A DNA stretch of 64,000 bases from G963701675 sp963701675 (GTDB lineage Bacteria > Planctomycetota > Planctomycetia > Gemmatales > Gemmataceae), in the NCBI GenBank assembly GCA_963701675.1, contig OY969623.1, forward strand, positions 1,860,001-1,924,000, in the 5' to 3' direction. Each line of letters begins with the position of its first letter. Within the stretch, counting starts at the first letter, position 1. A program made the translations under genes and the position numbers. This document shows positions 33,447-41,862 of the stretch, one piece after another. The notes beneath the pieces are model-generated. The model was not told where the DNA came from and made no database searches. It was given only the letters and a program-made list of their open reading frames with translations.

Positions 33447-35465
33447 TTAATCGCCTGCCAAAGGTTCGATGATCACGTTGCGAAACTGCGCGGCGGCATA
33501 TTGCACGTATAGGCCCAGGGCACCACGGGGCGCGAGGCCAAACCGCGGAACCGCTTCGCCTAGACCCAAATCGTGATCGGCCTGGGATAGCGCCGCCAGC
33601 CGATCATCGATCACTTCACGGGGTAGGACGGCAAATGGCTCCGTCTTGTTGTCCCAATAGAAAGCGACCCGCTCAAGGCTCACCTCGACCGCCAGAGACC
33701 GCCAAAGGGGACATGCGGCGTCTTGAGGCGGATCAAACAGCTTGGGTGGTTCGCTGAATTTCGCCAGGGCGCTGGTCTGGTTGAGGCCGGGCGATCGGCG
33801 ACGATGAGCATCGACTCCGACGCGCCCGGCCAGTCGTCCCCAGTCTGCAAACGTCAAAGTATGGTACACCCCTCCGATGTGGCGGGGGCCTTCTTGGTGG
33901 CCCACGTAAACGCCGACCTTTTCGTCTTCTACTTTCCCCTTTAGAGGGCACTCATGCAATATCTCCGCGGACAAGCGATACGAGGTATGCTGAGGATCGC
34001 TCAACAGTTCCAAACGACCGACGCCGTTGGGGCTATGCAGCCTTAGGGGACGCTCCTTGCCCCACGTCATTCCAAGCGGCATGTCCGGCGTCGCCTCGCT
34101 GTACCACGCCGGTCCGCCTGTGGCGGCTACCAACGTCACCGAATGCCCGTCTTGAAGCCCGCCATAATACGATCTCAGAGCCGGCTCCGTTAGGTCACGA
34201 AGCCGATCGCCGCTGGCAAGACCAAAGCCTAAGACTCCCGCTAGGGCTAAGACAACCGCAACACGAATTGGATGGCGGCACATCGACCGCCAGCGACGCA
34301 TGACCCAACGTCTCGGCCGAGCACGTACGGATTGGCTTTTGCTCACGCGAACCAAGTCATCCATCAGTTCGCCGGCATCGGCGTACCGGTGCTGCGGGAG
34401 CCTTTCCAAACATTTCAACACGACCCAATCGAGGGCCTTGGGTAATCCGGGCCGGAGGCGACTCGGCCTTGGAGGCTCCCAGCTGCGCATTGCTTCCGCA
34501 GATTCCGGCCCGATCTCCGCTTCCAGCGGCGTGAGGCCTGTAAGAAGCTCGTAGAAGACGGCGCCCAAAGCGTAAACATCAGCGGGCTTACCGACTTCCC
34601 GGCTTCGCCCCATCGCCTGTTCGGGCGCCATATATCCTCGTGTTCCCACGATGCTCTGAGCCGCTGTCAATGCTCTGGTTTGGCTGAAAAGGAATTTGGC
34701 AAGGCCAAAGTCGGTGATCTTGGGCTCCAAGTCCAAAACGTTGTCGCCTGGTTCGATCACAGATTTCGTCGGCCCGACACGACAAAGCAGCACATTACTT
34801 GGCTTTAGGTCGCGATGGACGACGCCGCGATCGTGTGCATGTGCCACGGCCCGCGCCAGCGGCAGCATCAACGTCATTGCCTCATCCCAGCGGAGCGGCT
34901 CACAGCGCTGCTGCAGCCACTGGGCCAATGTCGGCCCCGGGCAGTAGGCAAAGGCAATGAAACATGATGAACCGCTTGCGTCGGCGTCGTGCACTGCAAC
35001 CAAATTGGGATGATCCAGAGCGGCAGCGGCCTGCGCCTCACGCAGGAAGCGATCGCGCACCTGCGGAGTCAGCTCCGTTCCGGGCCGTGGTACTTTAAGC
35101 GCCACTTCGCGGTGCAGCCGCTTGTCGAACGCCTGGTAAACGATACCAAACGCCCCGCCGCCGACTTCCCGGTATGATTCAAACCGTTCCAGACCGCTGG
35201 ACAAAACGGCTGGCGGAGTGAAAACATTTACCGCAGTGTCCGGCCCGCCGCCCGAGGTTTGGAATGCACTCTGTCGGCTTGGCCTTAGCCGCTGAAGCAG
35301 CCGCAGGAAAGCCAGTTCTTTTTTAGTCTCTTCCGCGAGGTCTTGGCCTTCGGGCACTTCTAAGAGTTCGACGGTTGGGCGAGCCAAGGCGAGCGCTTCG
35401 TCGAAGGCCACCAATCGGGCGATGTGTTCATCATCGATAATCGGCTCCAACTCGTCGTCGCTCAT
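33447..35465 (-). CDS. Transmembrane Ser/Thr protein kinase with extracytoplasmic C-terminal domain
   Basis: A 672-residue Hanks-type kinase. A helical N-terminal part is followed by the kinase domain at about 95-370: glycine loop GGGAFG 102-107, Lys124, HRDLKPSN from His217, DFG 252-254, and GTRGYMAPEQ. A single membrane segment lies near 405-425 (VAVVLALAGVLGFGLASG). The remaining roughly 245 residues are beta-rich and would face the outside (LRLHSPNGVGRLELLSDPQH, VYVGHQEGPRHIGGVYHTLT), looking like a concanavalin/LamG-type sensor domain. The first codons overlap the sigma factor stop as ATGA (35462-35465), so the two are translationally coupled. Confidence 0.95.
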   Translation of the reverse strand: MSDDELEPIIDDEHIARLVAFDEALALARPTVELLEVPEGQDLAEETKKELAFLRLLQRLRPSRQSAFQTSGGGPDTAVNVFTPPAVLSSGLERFESYREVGGGAFGIVYQAFDKRLHREVALKVPRPGTELTPQVRDRFLREAQAAAALDHPNLVAVHDADASGSSCFIAFAYCPGPTLAQWLQQRCEPLRWDEAMTLMLPLARAVAHAHDRGVVHRDLKPSNVLLCRVGPTKSVIEPGDNVLDLEPKITDFGLAKFLFSQTRALTAAQSIVGTRGYMAPEQAMGRSREVGKPADVYALGAVFYELLTGLTPLEAEIGPESAEAMRSWEPPRPSRLRPGLPKALDWVVLKCLERLPQHRYADAGELMDDLVRVSKSQSVRARPRRWVMRRWRSMCRHPIRVAVVLALAGVLGFGLASGDRLRDLTEPALRSYYGGLQDGHSVTLVAATGGPAWYSEATPDMPLGMTWGKERPLRLHSPNGVGRLELLSDPQHTSYRLSAEILHECPLKGKVEDEKVGVYVGHQEGPRHIGGVYHTLTFADWGRLAGRVGVDAHRRRSPGLNQTSALAKFSEPPKLFDPPQDAACPLWRSLAVEVSLERVAFYWDNKTEPFAVLPREVIDDRLAALSQADHDLGLGEAVPRFGLAPRGALGLYVQYAAAQFRNVIIEPLAGD

Positions 35466-36067
35466 CGAAATTCCTCAAGCTCCGTTCGCAACAATTGCGT
35501 CGCCCGCACCCACAGCTTCTGGGCCCCGTTCACGGTGCGGCCCATGATCTGACCGATTTCCGCAAAGGACCGTTCCTCTCGATACCGTAGCACGATGACG
35601 CGCCGGTATTCGTGCGGCAGCCGGTCCAGAGCCTGCTTCACCAAATCGGTCTGCTCATGATGGATGGCCTCCGAGCTCGGAGATGGTGTCTTCGCCGGCA
35701 GAGAACCGGCACCGCTGTCGGCGCTACCAGTCCTGATCCTGATCTCTCGATCCACCCGTCGCTTGGACTTGCGGTACAGCCGGCGGAAGTTCGACACATT
35801 GTTCCGCAGCAAGCGCCGCAGCCATTTCAAGAGCTGGCCCGCCGTTCGCCCCCGGAAATTCCCGAAATCCTGGTGCGCCTCCAGCAAGGTATGCTGCACC
35901 AAGTCCGACGGGCTTGCTTTGGGGCGAAGCCGAGGATCGTCGAGTTCTTGCTCGGCCAGGTGAAGGAGCGGTTCCCGACACGACTCCAGGGCTTGGCCTA
36001 GGGCCTCAGACGAACCCGCCCGCGCCGCGGCCAACCAAGATGTCACATCGGGTGGCAAAGCCCGCAT
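35462..36067 (-). CDS. ECF-type RNA polymerase sigma factor
   Basis: The preferred start is ATG 36067; an upstream TTG/GTG region gives an implausible hydrophobic lead. About 200 residues: region 2 (LAAARAGSSEALGQALESCR, KASPSDLVQHTLLEAHQDFG, FRGRTAGQLLKWLRRLLRNN) and region 4 (ALDRLPHEYRRVIVLRYREE, FAEIGQIMGRTVNGAQKLWV). Its TGA overlaps the ATG of the kinase gene. This is the second of three sigma-kinase pairs here, implying that signal perception by the kinase and transcription by the sigma factor are linked (inference). Confidence 0.95.
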   Translation of the reverse strand: MRALPPDVTSWLAAARAGSSEALGQALESCREPLLHLAEQELDDPRLRPKASPSDLVQHTLLEAHQDFGNFRGRTAGQLLKWLRRLLRNNVSNFRRLYRKSKRRVDREIRIRTGSADSGAGSLPAKTPSPSSEAIHHEQTDLVKQALDRLPHEYRRVIVLRYREERSFAEIGQIMGRTVNGAQKLWVRATQLLRTELEEFR

Positions 36068-37166
36068 GGCTATTAATCCTAGGCACCAAACGACGACCAA
36101 TTACGCCCAAAATTCTTCGCGGATGCAGCCTCAACCGACTCGAGCATGCAACATCGCTATGTCAGCGGAATACCTCAAGCGCGGCATTTTGCGTTGAGGC
36201 CGGTTCGGCCCTCCTCCCCGGCCTCACAGCGACCGATTGCTCCCAATTGCGAGCTACTTAGTAAGTGCGGAACCAAGGCCGATTGCTGACATCGACATCA
36301 GATCAAAATCTCAATTGGCCGGACCAAGAAAGGCATATCGCGAAAGCATCTTGACATAGCTGTGGGAATCGACGCTTGAGGGTCCTTCAAACCAGTCCAG
36401 CGAGTGCATCTGTTCCCAAACCCGGATCAAGCAACTGTCCGCCGTGGAGCTGGTTTGCCAAGCGCTTCAGCCTTAGCGCGACGACCGGTTCAAAAATCCA
36501 GGGGTTGGTAAGCGCCATCAATCACCCCTAAACACCCTTCGATCCGACTCCAAGCACGGGTGGCAGCCGCTGATTGGGAAGCTTAGCTTAGGCCACGTTA
36601 AGGTTACCAATCGCCGTGGCGTTCTAGCGAAACGCACCAAATGATGTGGCACCGAGCCGTTTGGCTTGCACTGCTTGGCGTGTGGATTCAATGACTTGCT
36701 CAGTCCGCTAGGTTGTGATCCAGGGCGCCCACCGAGTAGTCGTCAGCTGGTCGCTCCATTCCCAGCGAAGACTTTGAGGTGGGTGCCTGGATTTTAGGCA
36801 CTTTTATTGGCGCCAAGGCGATGGGCAGAACGCCAAACGGCAGCCGTGACTCATGCAATGTAAAGGGGGCAAAATGACGTGACAAGGCGCGGCTTGGATT
36901 AACGCTCATGATCAGAATCGAACCAGATAACAGCGCCGATTCGCAGGCGCAACGGATCCGGCAAAATGGGTTTTCACCCGAGTACCAGAATCATGTTGCG
37001 CGCTGGATACCCGTCGGTTCAGAACCCACGGACCGGCGATCCGTAGTAACCAATCGGAACGGCGACAGAGTTCGGACCAGGCGTAGAGCGTGACTTGCAC
37101 GGGGAGGTTCCTTGGTCGAGGAGCACCGTGTCGTTCTAAACCTTCTCTCAATTAGGAGCGTATCGA
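36068..37166. other. Long intergenic region (1.1 kb), no supported gene
   Basis: Divergent control region between the sigma factor and the LExLE protein at 37167. Short ORFs on both strands lack start signals and family resemblance. AGGAGCG at 37154-37160 is the ribosome-binding site of the downstream gene. Confidence 0.5.
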
Positions 37167-39023
37167 ATGCAGCACAAGAATCGTTGGTTGAACCGGACTC
37201 GCCTTACCGTGAACACCCTGGAGAGCCGTATGCAGCCCGGCTCGATCCTCATCAATGGGATCGATATGGGTGTGGCAGCTGAGGTGGTTGCTCAGCCCGA
37301 GCAGACCTCGGCACCCATCAAGCGCATCAAGGATAGCGAGGACATCCAGATCGTAACCCCGGCGGTTACGGTCGCGCAGGTCGCATCGCCTTCGCAAGTG
37401 ACGGTCTCCCGCCCAGCTACGACTCAATCCAGTCAGCCGATCAACCAGATGACACTGAATCCGGCGATTTATACGCCGCAGACGCCGCAAGCGTCGTCCA
37501 ATGTTGTCGGTCGGAATGTAATCCGGCGTGAAACCACTGCCCAGAAGCACTCAAACGCGACATGGATTGACTTGAACGACCAGATCGCCAAATCGGAAGG
37601 CGGCCAGCTGGCGCGCACCAGCTCCCAGCGTCTCGCGAACGCCGCCGGTGGCGGCGTCAAGGCCGCCCCGGAGTACGTCAGCTACGACGCCTCGGGTACC
37701 AACCGTGCCGATGGGGTGAATGACACGGCTTTGGGAGTCGGAGCGCTAGACGTCAATTATTACACGTGTGGCTTCCAGGGTCGAAGCGGCACAGTTAGGA
37801 TGTACGGCCACATGACCGGCGCTCTCGTGGCCTCGGCCACCTTCCCCCCAGATTCTGGGAATCGAATCCAAATCCGGGGCTGTGACGTGAGTCCGACCAC
37901 GGGTGAGGTATTTGTAGTCGGCACCGAACGCACCGCCGGTGGTGCAGTGGTTCAAAACTTCGTTCACAAGATTGGTGGGGCCCTCGGCGGAGCACCACAC
38001 TTTAAGGCCGAGTACGACGGCACAGGTGCGCAAGACACCAGCTATACCCCTGCCGATGGTGTCGACGCCCTTGAAGAAATATCGGTTTCCCCAGCCGGTA
38101 CGGATGTCTTCGTCGCAGGCACCTTAAATGTGGGGGGTCAGGATGACATCGCCGACTTCCACTACAGCGCCGACTTGGTTACCTTTTCTAACCTGGGAGG
38201 TTGGACTTTTGGCGCTGGTGTGCCGAGCAATGGCTATTCAGTCGATTCGGACGGCGTCAATCGCTACCTCGGCGGCGACATTGACGTCGGCAAAGAGGAC
38301 TTCTATATGGCCGTGGACTACGACGACGTAACGCTACCTTGGGGCGGCGGGATTTCAATCGGCTGTTTTGCTACCGTCCCCAAACCTTCGAACGGTATGT
38401 ATGGCGTTACGGTGGATCCAACGGGAACGGATCTCTATCTCGCCGGCACCACCAACATACCTGACGGTGTCTTCAATCCACCTGTGGGTGCCGACCCCGA
38501 GTATGATGCGGTACTAGAGGGCAAGACGGACACAGCCACTGGCCTCGCTTTCTCCTATGGTTTTTGCTACGGAATTCTTGAAGGCGACTGGGCCGCCCAG
38601 GCTGGCGATACCAACTTCGTCGATGGTGGCCATTTCACCGCTGGTTGGGTTGATGACTTCGGTAGTGCGGGTTCGCCAACTCCTGGTAATCATGCCGCCG
38701 ACATTTCAGAGTTCGACGCCACTGGCACCTTTGTTGCCACCCGGACTGTGGGAGACCTCGGGGCTACGGGTGACCCCGATGGCGTGCCAAATAGCAAGAG
38801 CATGAGTAACCGCGGCATTTCCATCTACTTTCTCCATGGAATCGTCGCTGGTGGCGAGACCAATGTGGGAATAGCTTCCATGGCCCAGTATGGGAATGAC
38901 TTCGTGATCACCGACCAGGTGGTGACTAATGACTCCGATTACGGTGCACCCGGCGCTGGACCGCTTGAAGGCCCGCCGACCGACGGGCACTACATAGCAG
39001 AACTTCTTCCTCTTGGTGTGTAG
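37167..39023 (+). CDS. LExLE-motif surface protein with propeller-like repeats
   Basis: A 618-residue protein from ATG 37167 (AGGAGCG upstream). It opens MQHKNRWLNRTRLTVNTLES and continues RMQPGSILING, the shared planctomycete N-terminal motif. A Thr/Gln/Pro-rich linker runs to about residue 160. The rest consists of irregular beta repeats with a VSPAGTDVFVAGTLNVGG / VDPTGTDLYLAGTTN theme, as in SBBP or YVTN-type propellers. The domain order matches the proteins at 18798 and 14978. No catalytic site is seen; likely exported. Confidence 0.88.
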   Translation: MQHKNRWLNRTRLTVNTLESRMQPGSILINGIDMGVAAEVVAQPEQTSAPIKRIKDSEDIQIVTPAVTVAQVASPSQVTVSRPATTQSSQPINQMTLNPAIYTPQTPQASSNVVGRNVIRRETTAQKHSNATWIDLNDQIAKSEGGQLARTSSQRLANAAGGGVKAAPEYVSYDASGTNRADGVNDTALGVGALDVNYYTCGFQGRSGTVRMYGHMTGALVASATFPPDSGNRIQIRGCDVSPTTGEVFVVGTERTAGGAVVQNFVHKIGGALGGAPHFKAEYDGTGAQDTSYTPADGVDALEEISVSPAGTDVFVAGTLNVGGQDDIADFHYSADLVTFSNLGGWTFGAGVPSNGYSVDSDGVNRYLGGDIDVGKEDFYMAVDYDDVTLPWGGGISIGCFATVPKPSNGMYGVTVDPTGTDLYLAGTTNIPDGVFNPPVGADPEYDAVLEGKTDTATGLAFSYGFCYGILEGDWAAQAGDTNFVDGGHFTAGWVDDFGSAGSPTPGNHAADISEFDATGTFVATRTVGDLGATGDPDGVPNSKSMSNRGISIYFLHGIVAGGETNVGIASMAQYGNDFVITDQVVTNDSDYGAPGAGPLEGPPTDGHYIAELLPLGV

Positions 39024-39240
39024 GGACTGCCCCAAATGATTCGCCCAATTCCACGAGACCCACCAACGGCACGAGCTTGGGCGCCACAAATTCGTGTCGT
39101 TGGTGTGTCCGACTAATGGCACGTAGTTTCGCAGCAAGCGGGATCGCACAAATCGCGGAAACTGACTGCCAGTGCGATTCTGCGAGACATTTGAGGGCAA
39201 TTCGTGCTATGCTCAGACAATACCATCAAGGATGGTCGGT

Positions 39241-39411
39241 ATGCACGAGATTCCAGAAACGGGGTTCGTACGCTTGCCCCAAGTTCTAAGTGTCATCCCT
39301 CTCGGCAAAACGAGTTGGTGGGAAGGTGTGAGATCGGGACGGTTCCCCAAGCCGGTGAAGCTGTCGCAGCGATGCACAGCCTTCACTCCTCGTTCGCGGT
39401 CCGTCTATTGA
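39241..39411 (+). pseudogene. AlpA-like excisionase/regulator, truncated
   Basis: From ATG 39241 the frame reads MHEIPETGFVRLPQVLSVIP followed by LGKTSWWEGVRSGRFPKPVK. This is the winged-HTH of the AlpA (prophage CP4-57 regulatory) family, which activates excision of integrated elements. The expected end (W-R-V-x-D-I-x-x-L) is missing: after LSQRCTAF the frame runs into unrelated residues and stops at 39411. It is a remnant of an integrated element. Confidence 0.7.
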
Positions 39412-39977
39412 CTTCCGAGGTTCTCGCCTCCGCCCTTAGTTCCAGGACGACTTCCTCGACCTCCTCGCCACGCGCGTTGGCGAACCCGCGCTCGTAACCA
39501 GCGGTGACCGTCACTCGACAGCGCTATTAAAACAGTTCGACAATTTCCTTCGCGCGATATTTTTCCACCAAGTCTTTGACCGTACGGAAATCAGCACGAT
39601 CAGTCTTTCAACCGCCAAATTCATTTCAGATTCGTTCGATCGACGACGATGCGGGCATGGAACGAATCCGCAATTCTAACGATTTCCTGTCGGGTTTCTC
39701 CGCGCCAAAGCGATCATCTCACAGGCGAGCAAGTCGGTTACCGAGGCGGATGGCTGACGAGTGCTCGCGAATCTGACCCGTTGCACAACCCCAAACGGGA
39801 GTAGCCCCATGTTCCGTTCTCTACCTGCGCTATTGCGTGGCGCCGCACCATCGCGTCCTGGAAAAAGCTGAATCCATTAGTCGTTTTGTCATCCCACGTG
39901 GCCCTTCGCCACCGCGACGCGGCCGACCGGACATGCCGCGCCGTCGACGTCCTCGATCCGGTAAGGAGTCTGAAAAC
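39412..39977. other. Region with decayed coding sequence
   Basis: A plus-strand open stretch without a start (DDFLDLLATRVGEPALVTSG, then LLKQFDNFLRAIFFHQVF, about 39447-39660) looks like the remains of a gene belonging with the AlpA-like remnant. No family recognised. AAGGAG at 39963-39968 serves the next gene. Confidence 0.35.
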
Positions 39978-40796
39978 ATGTGCAGTCAAAGCAAGCGGAG
40001 AGCCGTCAACCTACCGAGATGGCGGCCGTGGTTAGAAACGCTAGAGGCCCGTTTGGCGCCTGGAGCTTGTTTCTGGGAGTCAGGCCGGCCGGCGCCGATG
40101 CCCCAAAATCGTGTCGAGGCATCGTCTCAATCGGCCAAGGAGATCGCCCCGCCGGAGATCACCGCAGAGAGACCACTATCGTGCGAAACCTACGCTTTTG
40201 ACGAAGCAGTACACGCCTCGTGGTCATTGAAGCAGGATTCAAATGACCCGATCTTGCGAAGTCCCAGTAAGCATCCGATCGATGATCCATGGTCCGATGA
40301 TTTGTCGCGGCCCAGTGCGGTTCGGCCCCATTATGGCGGCTATGGCGATGGCGCCTGGGACAATTTCGTCAGCCTAGGTTCTTCAACTTATCTTGGCGGT
40401 TTCGGCCCTGACGACGGGCATGTTATCGCGCTGAACAGACCGACGGGCTGGGCCGACTCGACCCATCTTCCCACGCTTCATCCGGTCCAAACGATTAACA
40501 CTCGTGGCGCCAACGGGCTTATGACCGAACTTAACGCGTACGGTACCTTGGCTTATTCCACGTATCTACGCGGCTACCCTGCTCAAGGGATCAACGGTCG
40601 GCCAACTGATAGTAGTGCATCCGTGAGCGAAAAACCGAGATGTCAGCAAGAAAGCGCTACCGGACCGGCGGAAGCTCTTCGCAGCGGCGACGAAGGATGT
40701 TGCTTCGTTCTGGGGCAAGAGCCTTTTCCTGCAACCCGACAGGAGTGCGATAAAGTAGGAGGCCGCTTTAACCCAGACCCGTGTCCTTTAGCATAG
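39978..40796 (+). CDS. Short LExLE-motif protein with degenerate SBBP repeat
   Basis: The start is ATG 39978 with AAGGAG at 39963. It opens MCSQSKRRAVNLPRWRPWLE and continues TLEARLAPGACFWE, the shared motif. About 272 residues in total: a linker, then weak repeats of the SBBP type (GSSTYLGGFGPDDGHVIALN, GTLAYSTYLRGYPAQGI) and a Cys-containing C terminus (GDEGCCFVLGQEPFPATRQE, ending NPDPCPLA). It is much shorter than its relatives and may be a reduced family member. Probably exported; function unknown. Confidence 0.75.
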   Translation: MCSQSKRRAVNLPRWRPWLETLEARLAPGACFWESGRPAPMPQNRVEASSQSAKEIAPPEITAERPLSCETYAFDEAVHASWSLKQDSNDPILRSPSKHPIDDPWSDDLSRPSAVRPHYGGYGDGAWDNFVSLGSSTYLGGFGPDDGHVIALNRPTGWADSTHLPTLHPVQTINTRGANGLMTELNAYGTLAYSTYLRGYPAQGINGRPTDSSASVSEKPRCQQESATGPAEALRSGDEGCCFVLGQEPFPATRQECDKVGGRFNPDPCPLA

Positions 40797-41052
40797 ACTG
40801 AGCCATCACGAAAATCGCGTCGTGGGTTCTCGGCTCGATTCGGCCGGGGCATGACGGCCGTCTATTGCCGGAAGGCATTAGCCCTGACGGGAAGCGGCCG
40901 CTCATGCTCTCGCATTCCTACCGGGCGTGCGGGACGTGGTTATCCCGATAGGAATCATCCGTCGGTCTCTCCCTCCCGTTACTTTTGCTGTTGACGCCAT
41001 GCTAGGGCATCTAGCGATTGAGGTTCCCCTGCCGGACCGAGCGTCAAACCCG

Positions 41053-41862
41053 TCAAGGTTTGCATGGCGAGGAACAGATTCTGTGGTGTTCCTTCAAGAA
41101 CGCGCGGGCGCGGACGAAATGGATTTCTCCATTCTTGCACCCCACGACAATAGTCCTGCCGCTGGGATCGTAGGCCGCGCACTGCACCTCCGCAGGAAGA
41201 TGTGTTGGCGCTCCAATCAGTCGAGAGCTGGCGCTATGCCAGAAGATCAACTTCTTATCCCAACCACCCGTTACCAGCACCTGGCCGCTGGGTGAGAACT
41301 TTGCGGTGCGGACGCGGCTTACATGCGCGGGGATACTTGCTTGGCACTCCTGTGTCTCCGATTTCCACAGATGCAGTTCTCCATCAGCGCCGGCCGTTAC
41401 AAATTGATCTCCCGCCGGATGATAGGCAAGGGCATATACGCCGCTCAAATGCGGCAACGTATGAAATCGTTTCTGGTTTCGGTCACACAAGTAGGCACAA
41501 CTGTCGCCGCCGGCGAGAATCCAGCGGCCGTTTGGACTAAACTGCAAGTTGTATACGCCGTTAATGGGGCCAAATTCGACCTCCGTCTGTCCTGTACGTG
41601 GATTCCAGACCCGCAGGGTGTCTTTTCCGAGACTCCCCGTCGCTACCACCGTCCCGTCAGGACTGAACGCGGCGCCGGCGACCCAGCGTTCATGCACTTG
41701 TTCAGGGCCAATCGCCCGGCCCGAGTTAAGATCACGAAGTTGCGCTGTCCGGTCCCGGCTACCGACCAGCATCGCTATGCCTGTTGGATCGACAGCGAGC
41801 CGGCTGAATGCGATTTCGCTTCGACGGCACAACACTGTCGATTGACCGTTTCCGGGTCCCAA
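41053..41862 (-). CDS. WD40-repeat C-terminal part of the kinase at 41775-44231 (separate frame)
   Basis: This frame continues the WD40 series of the kinase gene: RLAVDPTGIAMLVGSRDRTA, GAAFSPDGTVVATGSLGKDT followed by LRVWNPRTGQ, YALAYHPAGDQFVTAGADGE, and KFSPSGQVLVTGGWDKKLIF. The kinase frame ends its last good repeat at RIWDPET and this frame resumes with GQSTVLCRRS. Restoring one base in the CC pair at 41846-41847 (ACGGTC to ACGGGTC on the coding strand) gives an uninterrupted WDPETGQSTVLC. It is therefore the end of one kinase-WD40 protein, not an independent gene. Confidence 0.9.
   Translation of the reverse strand: MGPGNGQSTVLCRRSEIAFSRLAVDPTGIAMLVGSRDRTAQLRDLNSGRAIGPEQVHERWVAGAAFSPDGTVVATGSLGKDTLRVWNPRTGQTEVEFGPINGVYNLQFSPNGRWILAGGDSCAYLCDRNQKRFHTLPHLSGVYALAYHPAGDQFVTAGADGELHLWKSETQECQASIPAHVSRVRTAKFSPSGQVLVTGGWDKKLIFWHSASSRLIGAPTHLPAEVQCAAYDPSGRTIVVGCKNGEIHFVRARAFLKEHHRICSSPCKP

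Noticed and set aside
36101..37166. Possible small RNA or extra gene in the 1.1 kb gap
   Set aside because: No hairpin with T-run, no family-like ORF and no convincing promoter pair could be identified by eye.
40927..41295. 122-codon plus-strand frame near the WD40 gene
   Set aside because: Mostly antisense of the WD40 repeats, no ribosome-binding site or recognisable motif.
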